Assembly (NCBI RefSeq): GCF_024169245.1
Contig: NZ_JALJWP010000001.1
Span: forward strand, 4,775,501 to 4,839,500
Origin: Pseudomonas koreensis
GTDB taxonomy: Bacteria; Pseudomonadota; Gammaproteobacteria; Pseudomonadales; Pseudomonadaceae
DNA: 64,000 bases
Direction of reading: 5' to 3'
The position numbers and the translations under genes are program-made. Position 1 is the stretch's first letter, and each line of letters starts with the position of its first letter. Shown here piece by piece: positions 27,689 to 35,800 of this stretch. Below the pieces are notes generated by a model, which saw only the letters and a program-made list of their open reading frames with translations, was not told the origin of the DNA and made no database searches.

Positions 27689-28573
27689 CTAACCGCGCAA
27701 TAGACCCTGCTCTGCTTCGCACAATCCCACTACATAATCCCAGACCACCCGCAGCCGCACCGATTTGTGCAACTCCCGCCGCGTGCTGATCCAGTAGCTG
27801 CGTTCGATGCTTTCATCCGGCAGCAGCGCCACCAGTTCAGGGTCGGAAGCGGCCATGTAACACGGCAGCACCGCGATACCCAATCCCGAGCGCGCCGCCT
27901 CCTGTTGAGCAATGACACTGGTGCTGTGAAATACCACACGCGGGCTGCGGCAGAAGCTGTTGAGGAACATCAGTTCCTGACTGAATAACAGATCATCGAC
28001 GTAGCCGATCCACGAATGTCGACCCAAATCTTCGCGGCTTTGCAGTGGCGGCGCTTTGTCGAGGTAGCTTTGGCTGGCGTACAGCGCGAGTCGATAGTCA
28101 GTGAGCTTGCGCGTGACCAGCATGTCAGCGGACGGTCGTTCGAGGTGGATGCTGATTTCCGCTTCGCGGTTGAGGATGCTGACAAAGCGCGGTACCGCGA
28201 CCAATTCCACTTCCAGACCGGGATAGCGTTCGAACAGACCGATCATGCGACTGGCGAGAAACTTGATGCCGAGGCCTTCGGTGACGCCGACGCGGATCTT
28301 GCCCAGCGGCGCCGTGGACTGGGTGATTTCTTCCTGCGCCAGCAGCGCGACGTTTTCCATCGCTTCGGCGTGTTTGAGCAGCGCCTCCCCCGCCGGGGTC
28401 ATTTCATAGCCTTGGGCATGCTGAACGAACAGTGCGGTACCGAGGCTTTTCTCGATCGATTCGATATGCCGTGCCACGGTGGCGTGGGTGGTGTTGAGCC
28501 GGCGCGCGGCGGTGAGCAAGCGGCCGCTGCGTTGCAGTTCAAGAAAAAAGCGCAGGTCGTTCCAGTCGAACAT
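27689..28573 (-). CDS. LysR family transcriptional regulator
   Basis: 294 residues. N-terminal winged HTH (DWNDLRFFLELQRSGRLLTA, then LNTTHATVARHIESIEKSLG) and a C-terminal periplasmic-binding-like effector domain. The HTH and the (V/I)ARHI spelling resemble the CrgA/AphB branch of LysR proteins. The ATG at 28573 (MFDWND) is preferred to the in-frame 28621 because it gives the usual start just before the HTH. It is divergent from the GMC oxidoreductase gene, 133 bases away, and is the likely regulator of it and of the MFS gene. Confidence 0.9.
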   Translation of the reverse strand: MFDWNDLRFFLELQRSGRLLTAARRLNTTHATVARHIESIEKSLGTALFVQHAQGYEMTPAGEALLKHAEAMENVALLAQEEITQSTAPLGKIRVGVTEGLGIKFLASRMIGLFERYPGLEVELVAVPRFVSILNREAEISIHLERPSADMLVTRKLTDYRLALYASQSYLDKAPPLQSREDLGRHSWIGYVDDLLFSQELMFLNSFCRSPRVVFHSTSVIAQQEAARSGLGIAVLPCYMAASDPELVALLPDESIERSYWISTRRELHKSVRLRVVWDYVVGLCEAEQGLLRG

Positions 28574-28679
28574 GGCGGGTCCTTGTCGGCTATCGTCGCT
28601 AAACGCTGTTTGAAAACGCACAGCGGCTGCGCAAAAACTAACATTCTTTTAACGAAAGCTAACAACTAGAGTGTCCGAC

Positions 28680-28694
28680 AATAAAAACAAAAAG
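28680..28694 (+). promoter_or_regulatory. A-rich AAN repeat (Hfq/Crc-type target candidate)
   Basis: AATAAAAACAAAAAG is five AAN triplets, ending twelve bases before the ATG of the GMC gene and next to its GTGAGG ribosome site. In Pseudomonas, Hfq with Crc binds such motifs to block translation of catabolic genes while better carbon sources are present. Confidence 0.45.
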
Positions 28695-28706
28695 TGAGGT
28701 CAGGGC

Positions 28707-30368
28707 ATGTACACGTCCCTGGATGAATTCGACTACATCGTGGTCGGCGCCGGCCCCGCCGGATGCTTGCTGGCCAACCGGCTATCCGCAGACCCTCAGC
28801 ATCGGGTATTGCTGCTCGAAGCCGGCGGACGCGACAACTACGCCTGGATTCACATTCCTGTGGGTTACCTGTTCTGCATCGGTAACCCGCGCACCGACTG
28901 GTGCTTCAAAACCGAAGAACAACCGGGTCTCAATGGCCGCGCATTGAGTTATCCGCGCGGCAAGGTGCTGGGCGGTTGCTCTTCAATCAACGGCATGATC
29001 TACATGCGCGGTCAGGCTGACGATTACGATGGCTGGGCGGCGGCGGGTAATCCGGGCTGGGCCTGGAAGGATGTGCTGCCGCTGTTCAAACAGAGCGAAA
29101 ACCACTTTGCCGGCGGCGCTGAATTTCACGGCGATCAGGGTGAATGGCGGGTCGAGCAACAGCGCCTGTCGTGGCCGATTCTCGATGCTTTTCGCAGCGC
29201 TGCCGAGCAAAGCGGCATCGCCAGCATCGACGACTTCAACCAGGGCGACAACGAAGGCTGCGGCTACTTTCAGGTCAACCAGAAAGCCGGGGTGCGCTGG
29301 AACGCAGCGAAAGCGTTTTTGAAACCGCTCCGAGGCCGGGCGAACCTGACCGTGTTGACCGGCGTGGAGGTTGATCGTGTCTTGCTGGAAAACGGCCGCG
29401 CGGCGAAAGTCAGCGCGCGGCATGAAGGCCAGATCAAGCAGTTCAAGGCGCGCAAGGAAATTGTTCTGTGCGCCGGCTCGGTCGGCTCGCCGAGCATCTT
29501 GCAGCGTTCCGGGATCGGTCCGCGGCCGCTGCTCGATCGTTTGGGTATCGGCGTAATTCATGAGCTGCCGGGGGTTGGCGGCAACCTCCAGGATCACCTG
29601 CAACTGCGCCTGATCTACAAGCTGGAAAACGCCCGCACCCTGAACCAGATCGCCGGCAGCGTGTGGGGCAAGATGGGCATGGGCCTGCGTTATCTGTACG
29701 ACCGCAGCGGCCCGCTGTCGATGGCGCCGAGTCAGTTGGGCGCGTTTGCGCGATCCGGTCCCGAGCAAACCTCGGCGAACCTGCAATATCACGTGCAGCC
29801 GTTATCGCTGGAGCGTTTTGGTGAACCGCTGCACAGCTTCCCGGCGTTCACCGCGTCGGTGTGCGACCTGCGCCCGCAGAGCCGGGGGCGCATCGAGATT
29901 CGCTCGGCCGATCCGCAAGCGGCGCCGCTGATTCAGCCCAATTACCTCAGCCATCCGCAAGACCTGCGTGTCGCCGCCGATGCGATTCGCCTGACCCGAC
30001 GCATCGTCAGCGCCCCTGCCCTGCAAGCGTTCAAACCGGTGGAATACCTGCCCGGCGCCGACCTGCAAAGCGAAGAACAACTGCACGAAGCGGCGGCGAA
30101 AATCGGCACGACGATTTTCCATCCGGTCGGCACTTGCCGCATGGGCAACGACGGTGACGCGGTGGTCGATGCGCAACTGCGCGTGCACGGCGTGCCGGGG
30201 TTGCGCGTTGCCGATGCGTCGATCATGCCAAGAATTACCTCGGGCAACACGTGTTCGCCTACGCTGATGATTGCCGAGAAGGCGGCACAACTGATTTTGT
30301 CCAGATCTGCAAATATTTCCCCTGTGGGAGCGAGCCTGCTCGCGAATGCGGTAGCCCATTCAACATAG
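28707..30368 (+). CDS. GMC family oxidoreductase (choline dehydrogenase-like)
   Basis: 553 residues. FAD-dependent alcohol oxidation is the expected reaction. The ADP-binding motif is YIVVGAGPAGCLLANRL (about 10-26); the GMC signatures PRGKVLGGCSSINGMIYMRG (about 83-102) and GSVGSPSILQRSGIGP are present, and the active site has the His of HPVGTCRMG and the Asn of SGNTCSPTLM. The product should be cytosolic. The last 15 codons (PVGASLLANAVAHST) are read from the REP that starts at 30323, so the natural C-terminus probably ended near LSRSAN. It forms a catabolic unit with the MFS gene downstream and the divergent LysR gene. Confidence 0.93.
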   Translation: MYTSLDEFDYIVVGAGPAGCLLANRLSADPQHRVLLLEAGGRDNYAWIHIPVGYLFCIGNPRTDWCFKTEEQPGLNGRALSYPRGKVLGGCSSINGMIYMRGQADDYDGWAAAGNPGWAWKDVLPLFKQSENHFAGGAEFHGDQGEWRVEQQRLSWPILDAFRSAAEQSGIASIDDFNQGDNEGCGYFQVNQKAGVRWNAAKAFLKPLRGRANLTVLTGVEVDRVLLENGRAAKVSARHEGQIKQFKARKEIVLCAGSVGSPSILQRSGIGPRPLLDRLGIGVIHELPGVGGNLQDHLQLRLIYKLENARTLNQIAGSVWGKMGMGLRYLYDRSGPLSMAPSQLGAFARSGPEQTSANLQYHVQPLSLERFGEPLHSFPAFTASVCDLRPQSRGRIEIRSADPQAAPLIQPNYLSHPQDLRVAADAIRLTRRIVSAPALQAFKPVEYLPGADLQSEEQLHEAAAKIGTTIFHPVGTCRMGNDGDAVVDAQLRVHGVPGLRVADASIMPRITSGNTCSPTLMIAEKAAQLILSRSANISPVGASLLANAVAHST

Positions 30369-30412
30369 TCGTTGAATGACACGACGCCTTCGCGAGCAGG
30401 CTCACTCCTACA
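30323..30412. repeat. REP doublet overlapping the 3' end of the GMC gene
   Basis: Left arm TGTGGGAGCGAGCCTGCTCG starts at 30323, inside the GMC reading frame; right arm CGCGAGCAGGCTCACTCCTA ends at 30412. The arms are of different variants (GTGGGAGC versus GTAGGAGT), so the doublet is a hybrid. Confidence 0.9.
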
Positions 30413-30452
30413 AGGGATATGCGTTCGATTCATGGACACCGAACACCAGTGG

Positions 30453-30467
30453 AACAACAAAAACAAT
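30453..30467 (+). promoter_or_regulatory. A-rich AAN repeat (Hfq/Crc-type target candidate)
   Basis: AACAACAAAAACAAT is five AAN triplets, 19 bases upstream of the MFS ATG and just before its GTGAGGG ribosome site. It has the form of an Hfq/Crc translational repression site. Confidence 0.5.
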
Positions 30468-30486
30468 CACTGTGAGGGATACCGAT

Positions 30487-32109
30487 ATGTCAGACCACGC
30501 TCAGCCGCTGGACGCTGCGGGCAGCGCCGAGACCAGCAACGCAACGCAGAAAGTCATCTTCGCTTCATCACTCGGGACAGTGTTCGAGTGGTATGACTTC
30601 TTCCTTTACGGCGCCCTCGCGGCGGTGATCAGCAAGCAGTTTTTCGCCGGGGTCAACGACACCACGGCGTTCATCTTCGCGCTGATGGCGTTCGCCGCCG
30701 GCTTCATCGTGCGGCCGTTCGGCGCACTGGTGTTCGGCCGCCTGGGCGACATGATCGGGCGCAAATACACCTTTCTGGCGACGATCATTCTGATGGGCGT
30801 GGCAACGTTCTGCGTGGGCCTGCTGCCGACATACGCCAGCATCGGCATCGCCGCACCGATCATTCTGGTGGTGCTGCGCATGCTTCAGGGCCTGGCTTTA
30901 GGCGGTGAATATGGCGGCGCTGCGACCTACGTGGCCGAACACGCGCCGATCGGCAAACGCGGTTTCCACACCAGTTGGATTCAATCCACCGCAACCCTCG
31001 GCCTGCTGTTGTCGCTGCTGGTAGTGCTCGGCTGCCGCTACTTCACCGGCGACCAGTTTGAAGTCTGGGGCTGGCGCATTCCGTTCCTGCTGTCGATCGT
31101 CCTGCTGGGTATTTCCACCTGGATTCGCCTGAGCCTGCACGAGTCGCCGGCCTACCTGAAAATGAAGGAAGAAGGCAAAACCTCGAAGGCGCCGATCCGC
31201 GAATCCTTCGGCAAATGGGAGAACCTCAAAGTCGTGCTGATCGCGCTGTTCAGCATCAATGCCGGGCAAGCAGTGACCTTCTACGCCGCGCAGTTCTACG
31301 TGCTGTTCTTCCTCACCCAGTTCCTGAAAATGGACCCGGCGGTGGCCAACAGTCTGTTGATCATCAGCGTGGTGATCGGCGCGCCGTTCTTCATCTTTTT
31401 CGGCTGGCTGTCGGACAAGGTCGGGCGCAAACCGGTGCTGATGCTCGGCCTGTTGCTGGCCACCGCGCTGTACTTCCCGATCTTCAAATCCCTGGCCCAT
31501 TACGCCAACCCGGCGATCGATCAGGCCAGCCGTCAGGCACCGATCACCGTCCTCGCTGATCCGGCCACTTGCACCTTCCAGTTCGATCCAGTGGGCAAGG
31601 CCAAATTCGACAGCCCGTGCGACAAGGTCAAGACCTTCCTGGTCAAACAAGGCCTGCCCTACACCAGCGTCGCTGCGCCTGCCGGTAGCGCCGTGCAAGT
31701 GAGTGTCGGCGACGTGAAACTGGATGGTTTCGATGAGGCGGCACTGCGCGGCGCGATCACCCTCGCCGGCTACCCGCAACAAGCTGACATGCAGCAGATC
31801 AACAAACCGATGATCGTCGCCCTGATCGTGGCGCTGATCATCATCTCGGCCATGTGCTACGGCCCGCTGGCGGCGCTGATGGTCGAACTGTTCCCGACAC
31901 GCATTCGCTACACCTCCATGTCGCTGCCGTATCACATCGGCAACGGCTGGTTTGGTGGGTTCCTGCCGACCGTGTCGTTTGCGCTGGTGGTGTACACCGG
32001 GGACATTTTCTATGGGCTGTGGTATCCGGTGCTGATCACCGGAGTGAGTCTGGTGGTGGGAATGATCTGCTTGCGTGAGACCAAGAATATCGATCTCGAC
32101 AAGAACTGA
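30487..32109 (+). CDS. MFS transporter, metabolite:H+ symporter family
   Basis: 540 residues, twelve membrane helices. The N-terminal signature FEWYDFFLYGALAAVISKQF and RPFGALVFGRLGDMIGRKYT place it in the ShiA/ProP/KgtP branch that imports small organic acids or amines with protons. A soluble loop of about 110 residues (about 345-455, containing DPATCTFQFD and SPCDKVKTFL, which could form a disulphide) sits between helices 8 and 9, larger than in ShiA but known in some members. The ATG at 30487 follows GAGGG; longer in-frame starts would translate the REP. Likely imports the substrate of the GMC enzyme. Confidence 0.92.
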   Translation: MSDHAQPLDAAGSAETSNATQKVIFASSLGTVFEWYDFFLYGALAAVISKQFFAGVNDTTAFIFALMAFAAGFIVRPFGALVFGRLGDMIGRKYTFLATIILMGVATFCVGLLPTYASIGIAAPIILVVLRMLQGLALGGEYGGAATYVAEHAPIGKRGFHTSWIQSTATLGLLLSLLVVLGCRYFTGDQFEVWGWRIPFLLSIVLLGISTWIRLSLHESPAYLKMKEEGKTSKAPIRESFGKWENLKVVLIALFSINAGQAVTFYAAQFYVLFFLTQFLKMDPAVANSLLIISVVIGAPFFIFFGWLSDKVGRKPVLMLGLLLATALYFPIFKSLAHYANPAIDQASRQAPITVLADPATCTFQFDPVGKAKFDSPCDKVKTFLVKQGLPYTSVAAPAGSAVQVSVGDVKLDGFDEAALRGAITLAGYPQQADMQQINKPMIVALIVALIIISAMCYGPLAALMVELFPTRIRYTSMSLPYHIGNGWFGGFLPTVSFALVVYTGDIFYGLWYPVLITGVSLVVGMICLRETKNIDLDKN

Positions 32110-32126
32110 TAAACGCGCTGACAGCG

Positions 32127-32159
32127 ATGGCGAGGGAAGTGATTCTCTCGCCATTTTTT
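32127..32159 (+). terminator. rho-independent terminator after the MFS gene
   Basis: ATGGCGAG pairs with CTCGCCAT around a loop, followed by TTTTTTG. It begins 18 bases after the MFS stop and ends just before the convergent DUF427 gene end. Confidence 0.75.
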
Positions 32160-32162
32160 GCT

Positions 32163-32525
32163 TCAGGCGTCCGCTTTGATCACCTCGAATTTCACTTGAT
32201 CCGGATAAAACGCCACGTAGTCGCGGATCGATGCGACTGAAACCTTTGGATTCTCGTAAGTCCATACCGCGTTCGCGCCCTCATGACCGGGCACCTGAAG
32301 GCTGAAGTAATTGGCGTCGCCCTTGTATGGGCAATAGCTGGTGTGGTCGGTGCGGGCGAAATATTTCTCGTCGATGTCTTCGCGGGGAATGTAGTAGACC
32401 GGCGGGTAGTTGGCCTCCTGGAGGATCAGCGCGTGGGAGGACGCGGCGACCTGGATGCCGTGGAATTTCACCAGCAGGCAGCCCGGCAGTTGTTCGAGGC
32501 TGATTACGGGACTGGGGCTTTTCAT
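32163..32525 (-). CDS. DUF427 domain-containing protein
   Basis: 120 residues, one complete DUF427 domain: VISLEQLPGCLLVKFHGIQV, YYIPREDIDEKYFARTDHTS, CPYKGDANYFSL and the closing WTYENPKVSVASIRDYVAFY. Small beta-barrel proteins of this kind are widespread and of unknown role. AGGAG-like bases (GAGAACC) precede the ATG. It is divergent from topB, and the LexA-type site lies 106 bases upstream of it, so it could share that control. Confidence 0.9.
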   Translation of the reverse strand: MKSPSPVISLEQLPGCLLVKFHGIQVAASSHALILQEANYPPVYYIPREDIDEKYFARTDHTSYCPYKGDANYFSLQVPGHEGANAVWTYENPKVSVASIRDYVAFYPDQVKFEVIKADA

Positions 32526-32630
32526 GAGGTTCTCCTGAACACAGCGAAGAGACCGGATCAGGTATAGCTGATGGGCCGGGGCCCGGCTGGCCGTGCAGCC
32601 GAACGGTACAAACTTTCAGCAACGCTTTAT

Positions 32631-32646
32631 CTGTATATCCATACAG
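32631..32646. promoter_or_regulatory. LexA (SOS) box upstream of topB
   Basis: CTGTATATCCATACAG matches the LexA consensus CTG-N10-CAG and differs from the ideal CTGTATATATATACAG only at the two central bases. It sits inside a longer perfect inverted repeat (TTTATCTGTAT and ATACAGATAAA around four bases, 32627-32652), 62-71 bases before the topB start and 106 bases before the divergent DUF427 gene. Confidence 0.7.
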
Positions 32647-32708
32647 ATAAAAGTTGCCGCGGCCGCAAACTCCGGCCATCCTGTGCCCACTCCACACACC
32701 AACCAGCG

Positions 32709-34661
32709 ATGGCAGACATGCGGCTGTACCTCTGTGAAAAACCTTCCCAGGCCAAAGACATTGCGGCCGTGCTCGGCGCCAGGCGTCGTGGCGACGGCTG
32801 CTGGCTGGGGACAGACGTCACAGTGACCTGGTGCATCGGGCACTTGCTCGAAACCGCGCCGCCGGACGCCTACGACGCGCGCTACAAACGCTGGGTGCTG
32901 GCCGATCTGCCGATCATTCCGGACAAGTGGAAAATGACCGTCAAGCCGCGCACTGCCAGCCAGTACAAAGCGGTAAAGCGCCTGCTCGGCGAAGCCAGCG
33001 AACTGATCATTGCCACCGACGCTGACCGTGAGGGCGAGATGATCGCCCGGGAACTGGTCGAACACTGCCGCTATCGCGGGCCGATCCGCCGCTTGTGGCT
33101 GTCGGCACTCGACGAGGCGTCGATTCGCAAGGCGCTGGCAGCGCTGAAGCCGGGAGCCGAAACGTTCAGCCTGTATCACTCGGCGTTGGGCCGTTCGCGG
33201 GCGGACTGGTTGATCGGCATGAACATGAGTCGACTGTTCACCTTGCTGGGCCGTCAATCCGGTTATCAGGGCGTGTTGCCGGTAGGACGAGTACAGACGC
33301 CGACCCTGCGACTGGTGGTCGACCGCGACCGCAGCATCGCCGATTTCGTCCCCGTACCGTTCTGGGCAATCGACGTGGAGCTGCTGCACGACGGCACGGC
33401 GTTTACCGCGCAATGGCGCGCGCCATCGGACGTTTGTGATGATCAGGATCGCTGCCTGAATCAGACGTTGGCGCAGCAAGCGGCAGCGGCGCTCAGCAGT
33501 GCCGCGAGCGCCCAAGTGATCAAGCTGAAAACCGAGCGCATGCGCGAAGTGGCGCCCCTGCCCTTCGATCTTGGCACCTTGCAGGAAGTCTGCTCGAAAA
33601 AACTTGGCCTTGGCGCGCAGGAAACCCTCGACATCGCCCAGGCGCTCTACGAAACCCACAAAGTCATCACCTACCCGCGCAGTGATTGCGGCTTTCTGCC
33701 GTTGAGCCAACACAGTGAGGCGCCATCGATCCTCACAGCGTTGCGTCAAGCCGATCCGAGCCTCGACGCTTTGCAGGGTTATCTCGAACCGCAACGGCGC
33801 TCGCGGGCGTGGAATGACGCCAAGGTCAGCGCTCACCACGGCATCATCCCCACCATCGCCGCAAAGAACCTCGAACGCCTGACCGGCAAGCATCGCGCGG
33901 TCTACACGCTGATTCGCGCGCGCTACCTTGCGCAGTTTCTGCCCAACCACGAATACGATCGCACCCAGGCCGATTTCGATTGCAACGGGCAAGCATTACG
34001 CGCGGTGGGCAAGCAGATCATCGAACCGGGCTGGAAGCGCGCATTGCCCGAAGCCCTTGCCCCGGCCAAGGGCCGCGAAGCGCCCGCGCCGCAAACCTTG
34101 CCGGCACTGAGCCAGGGCGTCGAATGCGCGGTGTCGCGGGTAAATCTCAAGGATCTGTGGACGCAACCGCCCAAACCCTACACCGAAGGCGATCTGATCA
34201 AAGCGATGAAGAACGTCGCCAAACTGGTCGAGGATCCGCTGCTCAAACAGAAACTCAAGGACACCACCGGCATCGGCACCGAAGCCACCCGCGCGTCGAT
34301 CATCCAAGGCTTGCTTGATCGCGGATATCTGGTGAAGAACGGCAAGGCACTGGCGGCGACGCCTGCCGCTTTCAGCTTGATCGATGCCGTGCCACGCGCA
34401 ATCGCCGACCCCGGCACCACAGCGATCTGGGAGCAGGCGCTCGACATGGTGCAAAGCGGTGAGATGAGCCTGGAAGAATTCGTCACCAAACAGGCTGCGT
34501 GGATGAGCAAGCAAGTCAACCGCTGCTCTGCCCTCAGCCTGACCATCAGCGGCCCGCCTCCCGCCGGCAAAGCCGCTGCGCCGTGGAAGAAAAAACGCAA
34601 GTCGACGGCCAGCAAAACCGCCGTTACGCGCAAACGCACAGCGCGTCCGGCGACTCGCTAA
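32709..34661 (+). CDS. topB: DNA topoisomerase III
   Basis: 650 residues, type IA topoisomerase that unlinks single strands during replication and recombination. The TOPRIM domain (MRLYLCEKPSQAKDIAAVLG; TDADREGEMI) and the catalytic Tyr in THKVITYPRSDCGFLP (about residue 322) are intact, as is the GIGTEATRASII motif. The C-terminal tail is basic (KKKRKSTASKTAVTRKRTAR). Either ATG at 32709 or 32718 may start; longer in-frame starts would cover the LexA site. The strong LexA box suggests DNA-damage induction. Confidence 0.95.
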   Translation: MADMRLYLCEKPSQAKDIAAVLGARRRGDGCWLGTDVTVTWCIGHLLETAPPDAYDARYKRWVLADLPIIPDKWKMTVKPRTASQYKAVKRLLGEASELIIATDADREGEMIARELVEHCRYRGPIRRLWLSALDEASIRKALAALKPGAETFSLYHSALGRSRADWLIGMNMSRLFTLLGRQSGYQGVLPVGRVQTPTLRLVVDRDRSIADFVPVPFWAIDVELLHDGTAFTAQWRAPSDVCDDQDRCLNQTLAQQAAAALSSAASAQVIKLKTERMREVAPLPFDLGTLQEVCSKKLGLGAQETLDIAQALYETHKVITYPRSDCGFLPLSQHSEAPSILTALRQADPSLDALQGYLEPQRRSRAWNDAKVSAHHGIIPTIAAKNLERLTGKHRAVYTLIRARYLAQFLPNHEYDRTQADFDCNGQALRAVGKQIIEPGWKRALPEALAPAKGREAPAPQTLPALSQGVECAVSRVNLKDLWTQPPKPYTEGDLIKAMKNVAKLVEDPLLKQKLKDTTGIGTEATRASIIQGLLDRGYLVKNGKALAATPAAFSLIDAVPRAIADPGTTAIWEQALDMVQSGEMSLEEFVTKQAAWMSKQVNRCSALSLTISGPPPAGKAAAPWKKKRKSTASKTAVTRKRTARPATR

Positions 34662-34739
34662 ATCCCTCGCGGTTCCCTTCTCTGCGTTGCTGAAGCAGAT
34701 CTTTTCTCATGCCAAAACGGCTTTGTCCGACAATATGTA

Positions 34740-35029
34740 GTGCTTGAAAATAATCACTACAAAAGCGTTGACGGCATCGTTTTGCTTTTGCATGATGAAG
34801 ACGTTCCCCGATCGGGAACACTGGTAACACGCTTGAGCAAACTCGTCTGACCGCCGAGTTGTTTTTTCCGGATACACGCTGCCCACAAGGCAGATTGAAG
34901 AAGCTGACCTGGCCTGAACGTCCAGTACAAGGACGAGAAGCGCTGGCGAAAATTCTCAAGATGCTTGTGGCCGACACTGGATATGTCGGCAAGGAGCCTC
35001 CCGGTTTTCGCTGCTTCTCCTCGTTGTGA
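34740..35029 (+). pseudogene. frameshifted small protein gene, about 97 aa if repaired
   Basis: Two overlapping frames read like one protein. From GTG at 34740 the frame gives VLENNHYKSVDGIVLLLHDE, then DVPR, and stops soon after. The +2 frame from 34799 gives PIGNTGNTLEQTRLTAELFF, CPQGRLKKLTWPERPVQGRE, ALAKILKMLVADTGYVGKEP and ends at TGA 35027-35029. One extra C in the CCCC run at 34806-34809 would fuse them. Composition of both parts is protein-like, whereas the opposite strand is not. Family unknown and no good ribosome site is seen. It could be a relic or an assembly error. Confidence 0.35.
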
Positions 35030-35204
35030 CGCTATTGCGTAGCAGTTATTCAACACGACTACATGCAACAGATGCATGACCCCGTACTTCATACGGGCGA
35101 GCGCTGACGTCCTGGTTTCGGTGCCAGGGATCAACTAACCGATGGGCTACCTGTATTAGCGAATCAACTTTGAAAGATCACCAGACTGGTCAAGGGGCAT
35201 AACA

Positions 35205-35534
35205 ATGAATCTGAACAATCAACCCACCATCGAAGAACTGGCTCGTATGTTCGCGGCGCAGAAAGACAGCCACGACAGCCATATTCTCTGGATCAGCAAA
35301 TCGGGCCAGGTGCACATCGACTGCCTGTCGCCCCACGCTGGCGAAGAAGAATTCGACCGCAACCATCAGAACCTGCTGGCCCGCCTGAAGATGTACCGCC
35401 GCGGCCATGGTTATGTCGGCAAGAAGGCTGCGGCCGACAAGGACTTCATTGGCAATGTGCTGCAGACGCTGAAACAGGCGTGGGACTCGATGCAGAACAA
35501 GAATGAAGTTCGGGTGATTGATCGGTTTTATTGA
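35205..35534 (+). CDS. conserved hypothetical protein, 109 aa
   Basis: Starts MNLNNQPTIEELARMFAAQK behind AAGGGGC. The product is soluble and polar, with a beta segment (DSHILWISKSGQVHIDCLS) and two later helices (HQNLLARLKMYRRGHGYVGK; FIGNVLQTLKQAWDSMQ). I do not recognise the family. Good codon use, a ribosome site and a clear terminator after the stop support a real monocistronic gene. Confidence 0.75.
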   Translation: MNLNNQPTIEELARMFAAQKDSHDSHILWISKSGQVHIDCLSPHAGEEEFDRNHQNLLARLKMYRRGHGYVGKKAAADKDFIGNVLQTLKQAWDSMQNKNEVRVIDRFY

Positions 35535-35550
35535 GTTAATGATTGTTAAT

Positions 35551-35584
35551 AAAGGCCTGCGCCATTTGGAGCAGGCCTTTTTTA
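35551..35584 (+). terminator. rho-independent terminator
   Basis: AAAGGCCTGC pairs with GCAGGCCTTT around a ten-base loop and runs into TTTTTATT. It starts 17 bases after the stop of the 109-residue protein gene. Confidence 0.9.
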
Positions 35585-35617
35585 TTCGCTCGACTTATGC
35601 GGCGTGAGTGAAACCTT

Positions 35618-35800
35618 AGCCCCTCACCCCAGCCCTCTCCCAAAGGGAGAGGGAGCCGACCGAGTTGTCTCAGGCCATCCGTCGACCTGAAAGACCGTGG
35701 CGATTATGAGCTCAACGAAGCTCGTTCAGGTCTGCGTAATTTGGCCAAACACCCCGGTCAGCCCCCTCTCCCTCTGGGAGAGAGTTAAGGTGAGGGGCTT
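35618..35800. repeat. MITE-like element with terminal inverted repeats
   Basis: The element begins AGCCCCTCACCCCAGCCCTC and ends TTAAGGTGAGGGGCTT, so its ends are inverted copies of AGCCCCTCACC. Each end also carries its own hairpin (CCCTCTCCCAAAGGGAGAGG at about 35633-35653; CCCTCTCCCTCTGGGAGAG at about 35764-35782). Total about 183 bases, no transposase. Its right end overlaps the last codons and stop of the cynR gene. Confidence 0.7.

Noticed and set aside
30376..30486. N-terminal extension of the MFS transporter
   Set aside because: It would translate the REP right arm and the leader; the ATG at 30487 has the ribosome site and begins the family sequence.
34757..35134. 125-codon minus-strand frame after topB
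   Set aside because: Non-protein-like composition; the plus strand of the same bases reads much more like a protein.
35551..35800. CRISPR array suggested by repeated palindromes
   Set aside because: The repeats are two inverted copies plus a terminator; there are no regularly spaced direct repeats or spacers here or elsewhere in the window.
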